From Hyperoplus lanceolatus (taxonomy: Eukaryota; Chordata; Actinopteri; Uranoscopiformes; Ammodytidae): a stretch of DNA of 64,000 nucleotides. This document shows positions 30,480 to 45,039 of the stretch, one piece after another (position 1 is the stretch's first letter; each line of letters starts with the position of its first letter). The notes under the pieces are model-generated. The model was not told where the DNA came from and did no database searches. It saw nothing but the letters and a program-made list of their open reading frames with translations. Location: the NCBI GenBank assembly GCA_026929865.2, contig CM049397.1, positions 31,103,698 to 31,167,697 on the forward strand, read 5' to 3'. The position numbers and the translations under genes are program-made.

Positions 30480-31885
30480 TAGGGGTGTAACGATACACGT
30501 ATTTGTACCGTACCGTGACGGTACAGGCACGTATTTGGTGTTACAGAGGTGGACCGCAGTCCGTTCGTGGCGTAGCCTACATAGCGTCAATATATGGCGA
30601 ATGTACAGTCTTGTTTTGCGGTGTGGAACTTAAAACTTCTAGTCGGAGTTCCCCCCGGACCATTTAGCCTCCGGCTCGCTCGCACGTGCGCAGTACGGCG
30701 CAGTAGCAGCCAGCGAGAGTCTGTTACTGTTATCTCCATGGTGAGCACAGCATGAGGGTGCAGTGTTGCTAACTTAGCAACTTTTCAGAGCCCTCTGGCG
30801 ACTTTTTTTTTCAAAAAAGCGACTAGCGACAAATCTAGCTACTTTTTCTGGTGTTATTGGTGACTTTTGGAGACTCTGTTGCTAAAGCATGTATCGCTCT
30901 TCACTTCTAAACGAGCAGCGGCTGGCTCCCGAGGCTCCTGCCTCCTCCCAGAGCACTGACAGGCGGCCGAGTCCTCACGCAGCAGTCCCTCCCAGCTGCG
31001 GTCAGAGCAGGAGATACACACCTCTCCGCTCAAGTGTTCCGTTTGCATCACTATTAGCAGTTGTAGCAGCGTTCCCCCCTCTTCTACAGTCTATGAGTAG
31101 TGCAAATAAAGATGTTATACAGTGCTTTCGAACAGGGAGCGAACTGCATGGCGAAAGACAACAGGAAACCGGAGCTTGCAGGCGTACCCCTGTCATTCAA
31201 ATCCCGCTTGAGGGATATCTTCGGATTCCAGTAGAATTATGAAAACAGTGATAAACGTGTGGAACAATGTCGGCACACAGGTTATTGTTTCACCGCGATC
31301 GCCTATAGGAGCCAACCATGGACATATAAAGGGAGCCAAAAGGTCGAACATGCATACGCATTTGAAAAGGCACCATCCAGGTCTTACTATCGTCACTGAA
31401 GAAAAATCGAGCTGTGCAAACACAGACAGTATTTTCTTTTTTATACTGAAAATGCATAAGCTGTCATTTAATTAATGCTGCAGTTGCACTTTTATTTGAT
31501 AATTGTTATATTTATAAGAGCACTTAGAGCTGCAGTAATATATTTTTTTTTAAAGTAAAAAATACCTTAAAGAAGACATACCCTTTTTTACATACCAGCT
31601 TACAGAGCCTGCTGAGCATTAACACTGGCTTTTTTTTCACTGCAATTTTAGTTTATGCTGCACATTCACTAGTATTTAATAATTTATTTATTTATTGGAG
31701 AATTGCAGCAGTATTCCTTTCAGATTTGTTAGGCCTATGCATTTTATTTGTATGTTACATAGGCCTACTGTCAGCTAGTTAAAACTGTTCATTCTCCCTT
31801 AACTATGAACCGTACCGTAATGTACCGTGACTTCAAAACCGAGGTACGTACCGAACCGTGACTTTAGTGTACCGTTACACCCCTA
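30480..31885 (+). mobile_element. 1.4-kb non-autonomous hAT transposon with 8-bp target duplication
   Basis: The ends TAGGGGTGTAACGATACACG and TGTACCGTTACACCCCTA are inverted repeats, and CTGCTGAA is repeated exactly on both sides (30472-30479 and 31886-31893), the 8-bp duplication made by hAT transposases. Inside, 31239-31475 encodes a stretch GAKRSNMHTHLKRHHPG that looks like the second half of a BED zinc finger, so it is probably a deletion derivative of a ZBED/hAT transposase element. Multiple stops end the frame; no catalytic domain remains. Confidence 0.85.
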
Positions 31886-32018
31886 CTGCTGAATAAGTTC
31901 AAGGAGGATGGGGCAGAAATAATGATAAGAGGAGAAAAAAAACTTTATCCTGGGAATCACTGAAAAACAGGCAGGTTGGCTGTTTTTCAAAAGCAGCTAT
32001 CCCCCCCATCTCACTCCC

Positions 32019-32141
<123 letters not shown>

Positions 32142-33692
32142 CTGTGCAGTGCAAAACCCCAGATAGTCTGCTGAAGGATCAAATTGCTTGGTTGCCTTTG
32201 TTGTGCCTAGAGAACAGGCAAGGCTTCCCACTTCTGGCCTACTTGTTTCTCCGGCTTGTTTGTGTCTGTCAAAGAGGGCCTGGATGTGTGACAATGCCTC
32301 AGCTTGCAGAGCTTTGCATTACCCAACAACACTGCTGTCTGGAGAGTGTTTATCTGTGGAAAGATACTGCGGCGGGTGAAAAGGTTCATTGCCTCAAGCT
32401 TCTCTTAACCCCCTTGATACAGCAGACATATGTGAGACAGTTCAGTTCACTACTCCACATTCATCAAAGTGATACCTCTGGTAGACCTGCCTCCTGTTGA
32501 ATGTACACACATGGAAGATCAGTTGCGTATACAAAGTAACTGACAAAGGTGTCTTAAAACAGACCTGCACCCAGTCAATTTACATGAAAACAGCCACACA
32601 GCAGCCCGGAGAAGACCATTAGTGCATTGGAGCAGACACAGCTAATTTGATTTGATGTCTTTTAAAAGACTTGCTTCAAAGCTAAAGCTGTAGATATAAT
32701 ACCTTTCATTATAAAGCACATACAGTATGCTGGAAACACCTTTATGGACTTCTTCACAGTGCAGATATAATCCAGTCCCTTTGGGCAACAAGAGCTACTT
32801 AATATGTAACGTAATGAAGACAATCTTTTTGATAAATGATTATACTCGTTAAGGAGATTGTTCAAACATTGAGTGGACTTGCATCTTCTGTTTGTCTTAT
32901 ATGACAGTGAACCAACATTATCTTTATGTTTCTGGACCGGTGGTCAAACAAAACGTTTGTTGCCTTCACCTTTACTTAAACTTTTGATGAACAGACCAAA
33001 AATGGACTGATTAACGAAGAAAAAAATTACCGGAGGAAGTCATTGTTAGTTGCAGTCCTGACATATTGTATTTGTGAATTGGAAATATATCTGTAGCAGC
33101 ACAGTCTGGAAAAGATATGATTAAATATTTCTCTCAGAAACACAAACGATTTTGCACTTTGATTGTGTTAGAAACCAAACCAGTGGCTTTAACATTGTAT
33201 AGTTAAGTCTGCGTGCACTTTTATAAAAAGCAACAAATAAGACAGCTAGAAAGTTCAGAGTGAGAGTCTTGTGTCCACTCAGGGAAGAGGACTGACCACT
33301 GTACACTAGTGAGCTGTCGTAGCAGAGCAGTCTGGAGGGTTTTAGTTGGATGTTGTTGCTGCTGTTGCCGATAGCCTGTCTGGCCTTGTCAAGCCGAGGC
33401 AGCGCTGGAATGAACAATGTGCACAGTAATGAGCAGAAAGGCCTTGTAAACAGCAGTGTCTGAGTGGGCAGGGTGAGGAAGACATTCAATGCTAACAAGC
33501 ACACAACACTGACTGCACAAAACAACAGAACACGGTGTAAGGTGCAGTGTTCAAAAGAGTCTGGGCCGAAGGAGCAACTGTGGGTGTTTTCTTACAGTGA
33601 TACTTATATAGTTTAACAGTGTAAATGGGGAATTCAGACATATCTAACTGGAAGGACACTGGCCAATCAAGATTGCACTGTCTGAAAGTGAC

Positions 33693-34040
33693 TTAAAGGT
33701 GCAGTGTGTAATATGACATCATCAAGAAAGTTCTACAAAGTTCTAGAATGCAACGCTCCCTGGGTAACCCCACCCCTTTCGAATAATAACAGAAGCTACA
33801 GTGGCCTTCAAGGACAAGAACAATTCTAAATTTTAAACAATGCACCTGATGACATTCCAACTATGACACTTTCAAGATGGCAGCACTAGGCCTTGGTCCA
33901 AAATATGCAGAAATATGGACATATATGAGACCCTTTCTAAGGGGAAAAAAATAATTCAAAACATTTTTTTCAGCTATTATGAAATGTACTTATGGATATT
34001 ATAATTACTTTCTACAAAATTCTACACACTGCAGGTTTAA
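33693..34040 (+). mobile_element. 348-bp TTAA-flanked MITE (family K2), copy 1
   Basis: It begins TTAAAGGTGCAGTGTGTAAT and ends TTCTACACACTGCAGGTTTAA-like sequence, inverted termini inside TTAA. About 90% identical by eye to the copy at 62978. No coding capacity. Confidence 0.8.
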
Positions 34041-34795
34041 TGGTCAAAAAACATTTTTTGTGGTATGATTGCCTGCAAATAACAATGAATTGTGTAGAAC
34101 AGAAAAAAAAAACACAGTTCATCAGATATAAATGGCTATATCATGCACATAAGGTCAAGAAGCATATGAACAATACCCAGAATAAGATGGCACCTACTAC
34201 CTACTGTTGTTACATAAGTTAGTTATCTCTATAACAGCTTGAGAGGGATTTCCATTCAAGGTCATAATACGGTTAATCAATATGTTTTTACAGTGGCTTA
34301 TCGTTCCCTTCAATACGCTCAAGTGTTGAGGAAGTATTGGTACAGCTGATTATGACACATCAAGTAGATAATAAGAAAAGTGTAACTGATGCCTCCCAGG
34401 TAACTGTTTGGTTGGAGACACATAGCGACAACCGCTCAACCCGAGTCTAGACGTATTATGACGTATTAATCCTTTAATCCAAAAGGCGTACAATAACTTT
34501 ATACATTTGTCAGACCTGTCAGTGTCTCGTTTTTTTTTTAACTCTGTGCTATTTTGAATTCAGCCGATCCACAAGAGCCAATGAAGACTATTTGATCAAA
34601 GCAGAAGTGTAAAAGAAAAGTGCATTCCTTGTGCATTTGTGACGCACATTTCTTTTTGTAACTTTAGAAGTAGACGGAGGGGTGTTTTGAAAAGGCAGCT
34701 TCCTCCGTGAGAAAGAGGTGATAACTAGCTCAGACTAAAGCTCAAGTTGGCAGGGTGTCTGGCAGGCACAGCTTGGGCTGACAGCAGCTGAAGAT

Positions 34796-34855
34796 GACAC
34801 ACACACACACACACACGTACAGATACTTTTCACACACACACACACACACACACAC
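34796..34855. repeat. Two short (CA)n runs
   Basis: Runs at 34796-34816 and 34831-34855. Other short dinucleotide runs lie at 24733-24754 (CT), 26240-26264 (GT), 39135-39177 (GT), 43531-43567 (GT) and 49097-49126 (CA). Confidence 0.93.
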
Positions 34856-34938
34856 GCCTAGAAAATCTGTATTATTTTCTCTTTTCCCTGCTTGAGAGCT
34901 GATTTCAGCAAAAGCTCAAGTTGGCTTTAGGATCTCAG

Positions 34939-35029
34939 AGGCAGGCAAAATCTCCTTGATATCTTTATGCATCTCCTGAGTCCTGATACCAAAATGTATG
35001 CACTTGATGTTTTACAGATAAAAGCATTT
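34939..35029 (-). repeat. 91-bp unit beside a (TG)n tract, copy 2 (inverted)
   Basis: Reverse complement is identical over 91 bp to 19631-19721; only GAG intervenes between it and the adjoining (TG)n. The perfect match over unique sequence implies recent duplication or gene conversion. Confidence 0.88.
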
Positions 35030-35031
35030 CT

Positions 35032-35171
<140 letters not shown>

Positions 35172-36081
35172 CTCTTTGGATCCTAGATGTTAATCATTTA
35201 CAACAGAATAATCTAATATGTAAGTACCTCTTAGGTAGACTGCACTGGCCAAGCAAAGTCTGATATCGACCCATGTAATCTTTAGCCTCAATCCCACTAT
35301 AATCCATCTATACATTACAGCCTGTTAAATACAGCCTACACTCATGTGGGTGGTGAGTATAATGCCATGTATAGCATGGCATGTTAATACCACCCCTCCC
35401 ACACATCCCAAAAAAGATCCCTCACAATGTACACAGATCAAATAAAAAGAACCATTTACATCAGATTCTCCGTGCCACCATTTCTGAAGAGAATGGTTCA
35501 GACCACATGGTTTTCCTTGCAGCATCTTCTTCTGAGCTTTAAGTAGCTCTCCTCTACAGTTATAGGAGCCGCATACCAAAGCACAAACATCACACCAGTA
35601 AATACTTGAATTGATTTTTAATTCAAACCAATTTGAGAAACCCTGCTAGCAACTACAACACCACGCAGCTGTCATTTCAGTGATTAGAGCCGACTCATTG
35701 ACTCTTTAAGAAATACATAAAGTACAACAACAATGTATTGTAATTAACTGCTGACAGTCAATCCTAAATCATTTCATTTCCAGAAACAAAACCTACATGT
35801 TGTGAACACACACAGGCAGAGGCTTAAAACATGATAGATAATAAAAGTTAGTTGAATCATAAAATGTCATTTGTCTGTTTCTGATCGAGAAGATTCATTC
35901 GTCTGACTTTGCCGAAAAATATGGAAACAAAAGCAAACAAAATATCACAAAATGTAAAAGCCTTTTTAATGGTCCTCATATTTGATTCATCCAACAATAC
36001 TAACACTGTCCTTGTGCTATGATGAGTAGGGAGCTGTCTACTATTATGTGAATCATCTCCCCTCCGCTACGCTGAGAGCTA

Positions 36082-36120
<39 letters not shown>

Positions 36121-36232
36121 ACAGCTATTGATTGGCCCTGTGCACTACTACGGTGAAATAGGAGAGGGTGCTGAAAAGATGAAAAGTGTTAAGCACAATA
36201 GCAGGCAGGCCAACAGAGCTCCACAAAGATGC

Positions 36233-36345
<113 letters not shown>

Positions 36346-36875
36346 TTTAAGCTTGTAAAGCCCTTCAAACACTGCATCATTTGTATGTTTGATAGGTTTC
36401 TCAAAAAACTCTACACTCAATTGAAATAAAATACAATTACACAGAATATTGACTAAATCAAAATGAAAGTATCAGAGTTTTTTTCCTCATTGTCTTGACC
36501 TATCAATGCTTTTTTTTTGCATCCGAACGTGGTTATCCCTATGATCATAATCTCAGAAAATACCTAATCTAACACTGCTGCCTCACATCTGCCCGTTACA
36601 TCTGCTCTACGGTTTGACATACTTTCTGCAGACGGCGGTGTTCTGAGAAGGATTTGACGCCATTAAATACACATCTAGGTTTCAGGTTGGATAACGCCGC
36701 CGTCTAATAATAAAAGCAAGGTGCTGTGATCTGGCATGTGAGTCTTGCGTTGTGACAAAGCAGCTTCTATGCAGCATGTTGATAGGCTGATGTCATCAGT
36801 CATCACTATGTTGGCCTTGTAGGGAGAGGTCAAGTGTGCCAGGCTTTTCATAACTCTCAAACTGACTCAATAAGC

Positions 36876-37068
36876 GGGGCGCCCCTTAGCTCAGTTGGTA
36901 GGGCATCCCCCCCCTCCCCAGGCCGGGCCCGGCCCAGCAGCAGATCCGGGTTCGATTCCCACCCACGGTCGTTCTCTGCATGTCACTCCCCTCTCTGGCC
37001 CATTTCACCTCTGTCTCTCTGCATTTTCAATAAAGCATAAAAATACCCAAAAATATCTTTAAAAAAAA
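36876..37068 (+). mobile_element. tRNA-derived SINE (type B), second copy
   Basis: The head ggggcgccccttagctcagt and tail tttcacctctgtctctctgc ... ataaaaatacccaaaaatat match the copy at 25821. Possible short duplication AATAAGC on both sides. Confidence 0.85.
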
Positions 37069-39132
37069 AATAAGCACTAAATAAGCACGGTATAACCATG
37101 AATAAGTGTCCAGAATATACATTATACATTTGATCGTAACAATTACAACATTCTGCAATGGTCAAAATCGTAGTTTTATCATAACATTACTCCCAAATTT
37201 AAGTTTAAGTTTAAGTGGAATGAACTGGGAGATAGAGAGCAAGGACAGCCCTATACGTAACCTCTCTTTCAACTGCCTGCACTGCGTTTATTAAACTTTT
37301 TTCAGGCTCGAGTGCTCGAATGTGCCCACTGCCCACTCACACAGCACTTCAACAACAGCCAGTGTGTGTCAGCAAATCAATACGTGTGTTCCAAAGAAAA
37401 TAAGTGGCCTCACTTCTGCTTACTGGAAAAGAACATTTTCATAAGGACATACAATTGTTAAGGCTGTGATGTAATGAAGTGTGAGCACACAAATGTGAAT
37501 GAAAAGTATGAATACTAAATATACTGTATACTGTATGCTACAACTTGAACTAAAATCCTGGTCTCGAAAAGTATATACAAATTCAACTTAAATGTATTTC
37601 TGTACTCCCCCTCAATATAGCACTTAAGACACTGATGCCAGAAAGTCCATTAGTTTGTTGTCTTTTCACTTTGCAGGTACATAGACAGTATATCAAGGTA
37701 TTGACCTTGACTCACTAAGTTTCAATACTTCTAGAAGACGCACACACACAAACTCTTTGAATGGAAAACACAGCAGCTGCCAGGTTTTTCCAATCGATTT
37801 GTTGATGATCTTGAGGTTAAAACAGGACCGCTAATAGTTCTGGAAGACAATCCAAGAAGGAAAAAACAACAGCATGAAACCTTGGCTGGGCTGTGCAGTA
37901 GTGCATTTGGCTTTGTAAATCAGAGATTAAATATTTCTTGGTGATAGAACTCATCTTTGCCGCATCGCTGCCAAATTGCCCTGGCACTTAGGCGAGGAAA
38001 AAAAACTACAAAGTAGGAGTGAGAGAGCAGAAAATAGCAGTAAATCAGAAATAAAATTGTTACCAGTTATTCCCTGATGGTCTTACTAACTTCCACTAAA
38101 ATTCATTGCAAAAGGTTTTTAACTTTGATATCTGGTCCCTTCTTGTTTTTTATTCAAATTCCAAAGCAGCTACAATTTTACAAAACACATGAGAGGTTAT
38201 GCCTATTTTTCAACCACCAATCTAGAAATGAAAAGAAAGAAACTAACAATTTCAAGATTCAAGTTTTTTTTAATTCCATGTTGGTGTGAGACACTTGGTC
38301 AGTGCAATTCCAGTCTAGCTTCTCTAGTTAATTAAATCTTGTTTAGCTCATGGGGGATGAATAAAGTCCCAGGGCGCTCTGTGTGAGCACCATCCGTTGC
38401 CAGTGACCGAATTCACCGCAAACAGTCTGTTAGTCCTGGAGATGATACAGCTCGGAGCATTTCGTCTACATTTTTTTACATCCTTATTGAGTGATTCTGT
38501 GCTAAAGAAAATGCTAAGTGTAAATGACAGAGCAGATAAAAACCAGAACAGAAATAAAAAAAGAGAAAGAAATATTAATTAGTTATAACTTCTTAATTGT
38601 GAGGATTTTCTTTGTCAAAAAAAGATGCAAATGCAAAGATGACTTCTAGTGTAATTTTACATATTCTTATAAAGCCAATAGAAGGAATCTTTAGCCAGCT
38701 AAGGCACTAACATGCCAGTCCTGTCCTGTTCACTTCCACCAATGACAGATACAGATAAGTCAAAAGCATGTTTCCTTTGCAGCAGGGCAGCATCCACAGC
38801 CTGTAGGGCTCTTTACTGTCTGATATGATTCAGTGTGAAGTCTCCCTGGTGAGGCCAAAGCTTTTCATTAGCGATGGAGCGCAGTGTGGGAGGGTGGTGA
38901 GGAGTGCACCCTGCCCACTCAGCTGTAGTGTGGGCCACAAACTGCTCCGGCAGAACAACATTATGCAACAACCGCCGCCGCCGCCGCCGCCACCACCATC
39001 ATGCTATTGTGTACAGCGGAAGGGTTACCACAGCAACAGGATTCAGACACTGAGGCAGAGGAACCAGAGCTGCTTGGAGGAAGGAAGGGAGAAGAGCGTG
39101 CTGGTAGATAATCCAGGGTGGCTGGCTGTAAA

Positions 39133-39178
<46 letters not shown>

Positions 39179-41182
39179 ATTTTGTGAGGATGTCCTGTTT
39201 GAGTTTTCTAACCCCTAGTCATTCATTAAAAGTAATATATCACTTTTCTTTATGGCATTTAAATGCTTTGGGATGAATTTGAATTATTACCAGCACTTCA
39301 ACAAATTATAACAGTCAAAATCTTCAAAGTCTGTTGTAACGGAAAGAAATACCGAACCTTACATCAAAATAAAATAAAAATGTCATTGTTGAATGTTATT
39401 TAATAATAACAAAACATTGGCCATGGACACAGCTAGTTGCTAGATGACATTGCAAAACTATCTTTGAGCCTCAGTTCCTCTTTAACAACCACATATTTCT
39501 ACAGTAATAAAAATGAGAAGTGTTGATAGGGAAGATGCAAACAATGCACAAACAGATTATCAAACCAATCATATCATATGGCAAGCCACTTCTTCAAAAA
39601 TTACATAGCAGGGTTAGAAATAAAATGTTATCTCTGCTATACTTTTTTTTCATGAAAAATTGCTAATAAATTGTAGCTTTTGGCCTATGTAATGTGAATA
39701 TGTCTTTTTTGATTTGAATCATTTAATTGATAAATTGAATGTCTTGATTTTTGAGTGATGTTCAAGGGGAAAAAAGCCATTTTAAAGATATTATCTGTAG
39801 CTCTGGTTAATTGGCTGAGTCACTGATTTTAATTATAAATCAGACATGTAGGAGGTCTTGACTGCCTGGCACCCTCTCTACAGATGTCTAGACTCTTTAG
39901 TGCTGCTTTACAGTCCAACAGCTAAATATGAACTGAGGAGGGCGGAGTTGCAGTCACAGCTTCAAGAACTATAAGGGACCTTACTGACAGACAAGACAGA
40001 TCACGGTAGAAGGCTAAATGAGCGGTAGGCAGTGTTTGCCCTCGTCTAGTAGCCACATTGAAAAGCCATTGAAAATGTCAGAGGAATGTCACTCACCTCC
40101 CCCTTTTTTAAAGCAGCGTTAACAATGGATACATTGTGCTTAAAGTTAAAGAGAGGTGAAAGGTTTGTCTAACCATCTTCACAGCTGTTATGATCTACAG
40201 CTACCATGGCACCCAAAACATTTCCCCGTCTATTAGTTATTGAACAGAGTGATTTGATTTGGTAGACATCTTTACAGGAAAAAAAATGCATTCCTCAGAC
40301 TATGTGGATGTGAAGATTATCATATGATATTTCATTTACCCACTAATTATCTCTGAGCTAGTTTTTAAAAAGACTGATATGGACAAATGTAATGGACAAT
40401 CATGGTCATAACTGTGCCACCTCATCATACAATGCACCTAGAGAATAAATTAATTGGGATGCTTAGGAATGCCTGATAAAAAACGTTGTGGAATGTGAAG
40501 TGAACTGTGAAGCTCTTAATTATCTTCCAGTCCGATTCTAACGCTAGTTAAATAGTCTGATTAATCATGTATGCAAATATGCTGAACATTTGACCATTAA
40601 AACAATTCATAAATTTAAATTGTCCAATTACCATCTCTAATCCATATCCTTCGTTGGCTAAAAAAGCTGCTGCGAACATTAAATCTCTATTGAAGTCCGT
40701 ATTAATTCTCCTGTAGGACTGATACGAATCCTTTCAGACAGAATGAGGAACACATCACTGCAGATTTCACACACTGATGACATTGAAGCCAAGGAGTAAA
40801 AATCATGTTGTCATCTTCTCTCATATTGGGACAACGCTGACCAGTCAGTGTCCGGGTCAATTGTATTCAAATGTTGTCCTGGGTAGCCGCTACTGTTTGA
40901 CAAGTTACCAAACTAGTGCTCATATGATACCTAGGTTCTTCCACCAATTCCACCAATTTTTTGAAACCCCAAAATGCCTTTGTTTTACAAGAAGCAACCA
41001 AATGTCTTAAGTGTTACATTTTGTCTTAACATAGGAAACTGTCTAAATAAAAGGCGTTGTGAGACTGCAATTAGGCACAGCAGTGCTTTGAGATAAATGC
41101 TAACAAAGCTCACAATGACAATGCTTACATTCTACTTTTTAGCATGTTCACAATGTTTGGCATTTTGGAGATTAGAATCAGA

Positions 41183-41387
41183 TTAAAGCTGGGGTATATG
41201 ATTTGGGGAGAAAATGGCAGTTGGGATAGGGATTTGAATCCAAAGACCTCAACCGCTCCACTTGTTCTCTTTAGTCCCTCCCCTATGGTCCCTCCCTGAC
41301 ATGCTCTACACCAACAAAGTCGTGCCAAAGTGAATGGACAGTCCCAACAGCCAATAAGAACAGATAATCGGAGCCTCGCAGCTTTAA
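41183..41387 (+). mobile_element. 205-bp TTAA-flanked MITE (family K3), copy 1
   Basis: It starts TTAAAGCTGGGGTATATGAT and ends GCCTCGCAGCTTTAA. TTAA edges and inverted ends are visible. It lacks about 50 bp present in the second copy. Confidence 0.75.
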
Positions 41388-43085
41388 GAAAACTTTAATG
41401 TCTGCCATGACATAAAATCGTATTAGACGTGGCTCAAAATACAACATACAGAGCAAAACAAACTCAGACAATAAACATGAAACATGTGTTCCTTAAAACA
41501 GAACAAACTAAGTAATAAAATAATTTAAGACAGGATAAAAATGACAATATAATACTGTGTGCAAAGTGGCGTAGTGTTTATGTGGATGTGTTGATCATTA
41601 CCTTTTATTTAAGATGTTTATGGATGAAGGATGTTTTATATGTTTTTCTTGGCCACGGTGACTTTATAGCAGCGGCCTGATGGTAGAGTCAGAAAGACTT
41701 ATGTGGAACCTTCACACATCAAACTTCATGTCAAATCAATTTGAAACGAGAATGTTCAGTCCTGAACAACATGTTCAACCAATTGACATGCATTGCTGCG
41801 AGTGTGGATACAAATCTTGAAATATATAGAAAAACCATCTTAATAAGATTGTATTTTATTGGACTAAATATTTGTTAAAACTTTGGATAGTGGACACTAG
41901 GTATATATCTATATTCATTATCATTTCCAGATTTAAATACCTATCCCTCATACTTCTTTTTTTTTTTTCCCCCATTGACTACATGCATGCATCTCACTCA
42001 CTCACCCCCTCCCAACCAGAGTCTCCTCCACCTGTACTAGTCTTCTGTGAGTGTTTACTTTATCCATGTGAAAACACGCGAGAGGGGAGAAAACGAGGGC
42101 TCTGATGCTCTTATGACAGCTGACGGGGTGGAGGGAAAAGCATGTGTTCGTTCATAGCATGGACCTTTTTTGTAGGGTTGACAGCATAGCGCTGTACAGA
42201 GACGACGCCGGGGAAATTTTGGTCCAACGTCAGAACAAACACGCATCCCATTTATTCGCGCCTCTTATAATAGTCCATGTCAGCACCAAGGGAGGTGCAC
42301 CTTTATTAATAAATCTATGTAAAGTAGGTACATTTCGAGTATTTTTATAAAATAAAATAGTGTTTTAGTGATAATCAGGAGGGCTAGATCAATAGGTATG
42401 AATAGCATCCAGAATGGTGCATGGTTAGAATCAAGAATGATGATGATGAGATTTCTTTCTTTAGACTATAGTATTATTCTCACCGTATTTATTTAAATCC
42501 TCTGATTGTCTTCTAGTTTTATTTTCATTAACTCAATACAGGAGAATTAAACAATACTCAGGTAACAGAGAATACCACTCTGCTTGGACTAACAGGCAGA
42601 AAACGAAACTTAACTTACACTAAAGACAACTGCTCTTAAACGAAGTAACCATTATACATGTCAAGCCTTTATACACAAAGACTACTATTATAGATCAAAA
42701 CCGATTCTGCATTTAAAGTGTGCTGCTATCTTCAGGGGTTAGTGGTGATAAACAATTAGTAAGTGGTTGTAATGAGTCATAATTAGTGTTCTCAGTTTAC
42801 AGATTAACAGAAGATGGAAAAACTGTTTCCAAATAAAATAATCTGGATCCATTGTATGGGAGTGGAAGGATGTGGAATAATCAATACAATGTGCAAACTC
42901 TTTCCATGTGCAAGTTTCAAATTGTTCCAATAGAAAGCACTAAAGAATATAAACATGTTTCATGTAGCCTAATCATTGTTAGTCAGACACATTTTCAGGG
43001 ACTATTTAAATCATATTACTGGTGTGATGTTATGCAAAAAAATAATTAAATTGAGCATTTAGGATGTGCTCTAGAGGAGATTTGA

Positions 43086-43169
43086 AATATATCGAGATAT
43101 ATATCGTGTATCGAGATATAGTAAAAAAATATCGAGATATTGATTTTTGCCCATATCGCCCAGCCCTAG
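43086..43169 (-). mobile_element. hAT MITE remnant with CTAGGGCTGGGCGATATGGG end
   Basis: The reverse complement begins CTAGGGCTGGGCGATATGGG followed by repeated atatctcgata. This terminus is typical of short hAT elements in fish. The other end is lost. Confidence 0.6.
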
Positions 43170-43527
43170 TGGACACATTTGAGTCAGTTCCACAACATTT
43201 AATGAAGATGTACCCAACCTCAGTTCCAATATCTTGATTAGAACCTATTCAGCCGATGCTATTAAATACACAGCTTGGATATTGGATGATTAGTACACTA
43301 CTTACCCAAACAAAAACATGATTCAAATTCAAGTTTGAAATGTTGTCATGTTTTTCTCATATAGCCCATTAGTGCAGGGGAAAAGGGCTTTGTGTTCCTC
43401 TCTTTAGATACGTATGTGCTCAGTTTACTTAACAAAATGAATTTAACAGACAGAGAGAAATACAGAAACCAAGTTGATATCATGCTGTGCATACAAATTG
43501 ACCGTTGTTCAGACAACCGAGGAGGTG

Positions 43528-43569
<42 letters not shown>

Positions 43570-44451
43570 TGCTACAGCTGGTCCATCCATCGTCCCCTTG
43601 TTTTATTTTGTGCCCACTCGTTAAAGCGGGGCCCCTATACGTCCGGTGAAACTGACATTCAGCAGGTTTCAAGGTGGTTAACTCTGTCTCGACTCGGGGA
43701 AAGTCAACAGGTGCACGGACTGGTTTTGTAGGTTTTTACAGAGACGCCATCATCATGTCCTAATGTAACCCTCTGGTTATTATAATGAGACAAAGTTCTA
43801 AATTAAGAATATGGGCAGGAGTCACATGATGACATTCAAATATCTAATGATGAATGCACTCCATGCTTTGTGGTAATGACGTGAGTTTGACCTATGTGAC
43901 ATTAATTAAAACTGATCAATGTTATTAAATCCTTTGCCCTTTCTTCTGATTATCTCCAAACAGAAACATATTACAGAGGGATCGAAAGGATGATCTCCAA
44001 GATAAAATACTTCTCAGACGACGGAAACCTTGAATGACAACCACAACAAACCCAGCTAGAAACAAGCGAGCGAAAATGTTTTTTTTTTTTTTTTTTGCAA
44101 ATTCTACCAATATATCCCTGGATTTCATTTGTATCTCTGTTTATATAAGCCATGATATAACTCAATGTTGTTCACGTTAAGGAGGCGCTGCTGAAACCAA
44201 CTGCCTGATGAGTCTATAAAGAGTGTGAGACATGAAACTCTCTCAACAGTCACTCAGGTGCACTTGTTCAAACAATTAGTCCCAGGTCAACTACTATAGC
44301 TTTAGGCCACCAACATGCTTCACAAAAGTACGGCAATGGCAACGCAGATGCTTTGAGCTCTGTAAGACTAACACAAGAAACATATTTTTTTATTTTCCAT
44401 AAACGATTTTTATTGGAAATTTTTCTTTTTTTAAACATAAGAACATTAACA

Positions 44452-44482
44452 ACCCCCCCCCCACCACACACACACCCCCCCA

Positions 44483-44550
<68 letters not shown>
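44452..44550. repeat. C-rich / (CA)n microsatellite
   Basis: Runs of C interleaved with CA, then about 34 pure CA units. Confidence 0.95.
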
Positions 44551-44555
<5 letters not shown>

Positions 44556-45039
44556 TGGACAAATTCAGATGACAAAAAAAAGGTACAATCAGAGACAAGA
44601 AATACAAGATATCTGACTGACTGTTGCTGTTCAGTTCTCTTATAGAATTAAACTAAAAAGATGACTCCTTCTCTAAAAACAACCATGGCTGACCAATTTT
44701 ACAAAACAATGTCTGTATTCATAAGCATATTTTCAGTACATTTTAATCTCTTAATTCAGACAGTAGTACAATGGAAAAACATACCTACTGTTGCCATGGA
44801 AATGCTGTGATTAATATGTCATCCCCTGGGAGAACTGTCCCTTCCACAGATGCTCATTGAGTTTGTTTACAGAGTGAGCGTGTTGGAGCTTGCTTGGCCA
44901 CACATTGTCGTTTGTGTACTTGTTGTGTGTGAACAATGTTTGGGGCCTTAACACTTTGGTTCCTGTGGGCTTTCCCCTTTCCACCCCTTATTTAAAGACA
45001 TGGCTTCAAGCAAAGGCTACTATAAAAGGTAGTGCTGGG

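Noticed and set aside
33121..33525. 134-codon minus-strand ORF with hydrophobic start
   Set aside because: The Leu/Phe-rich start imitates a signal peptide, but the rest resembles translated noncoding sequence and no gene structure surrounds it.
36876..36970. tRNA-like sequence with A and B boxes
   Set aside because: It is the head of a SINE with a retroposon tail and does not fold as an intact tRNA. The same holds for 25251, 25821, 60978 and the type D copies.
38825..39187. 120-codon ORF with nine prolines from a (CCG)n tract
   Set aside because: The frame owes its length to a CCG run and a GT microsatellite; no homology is recognised.
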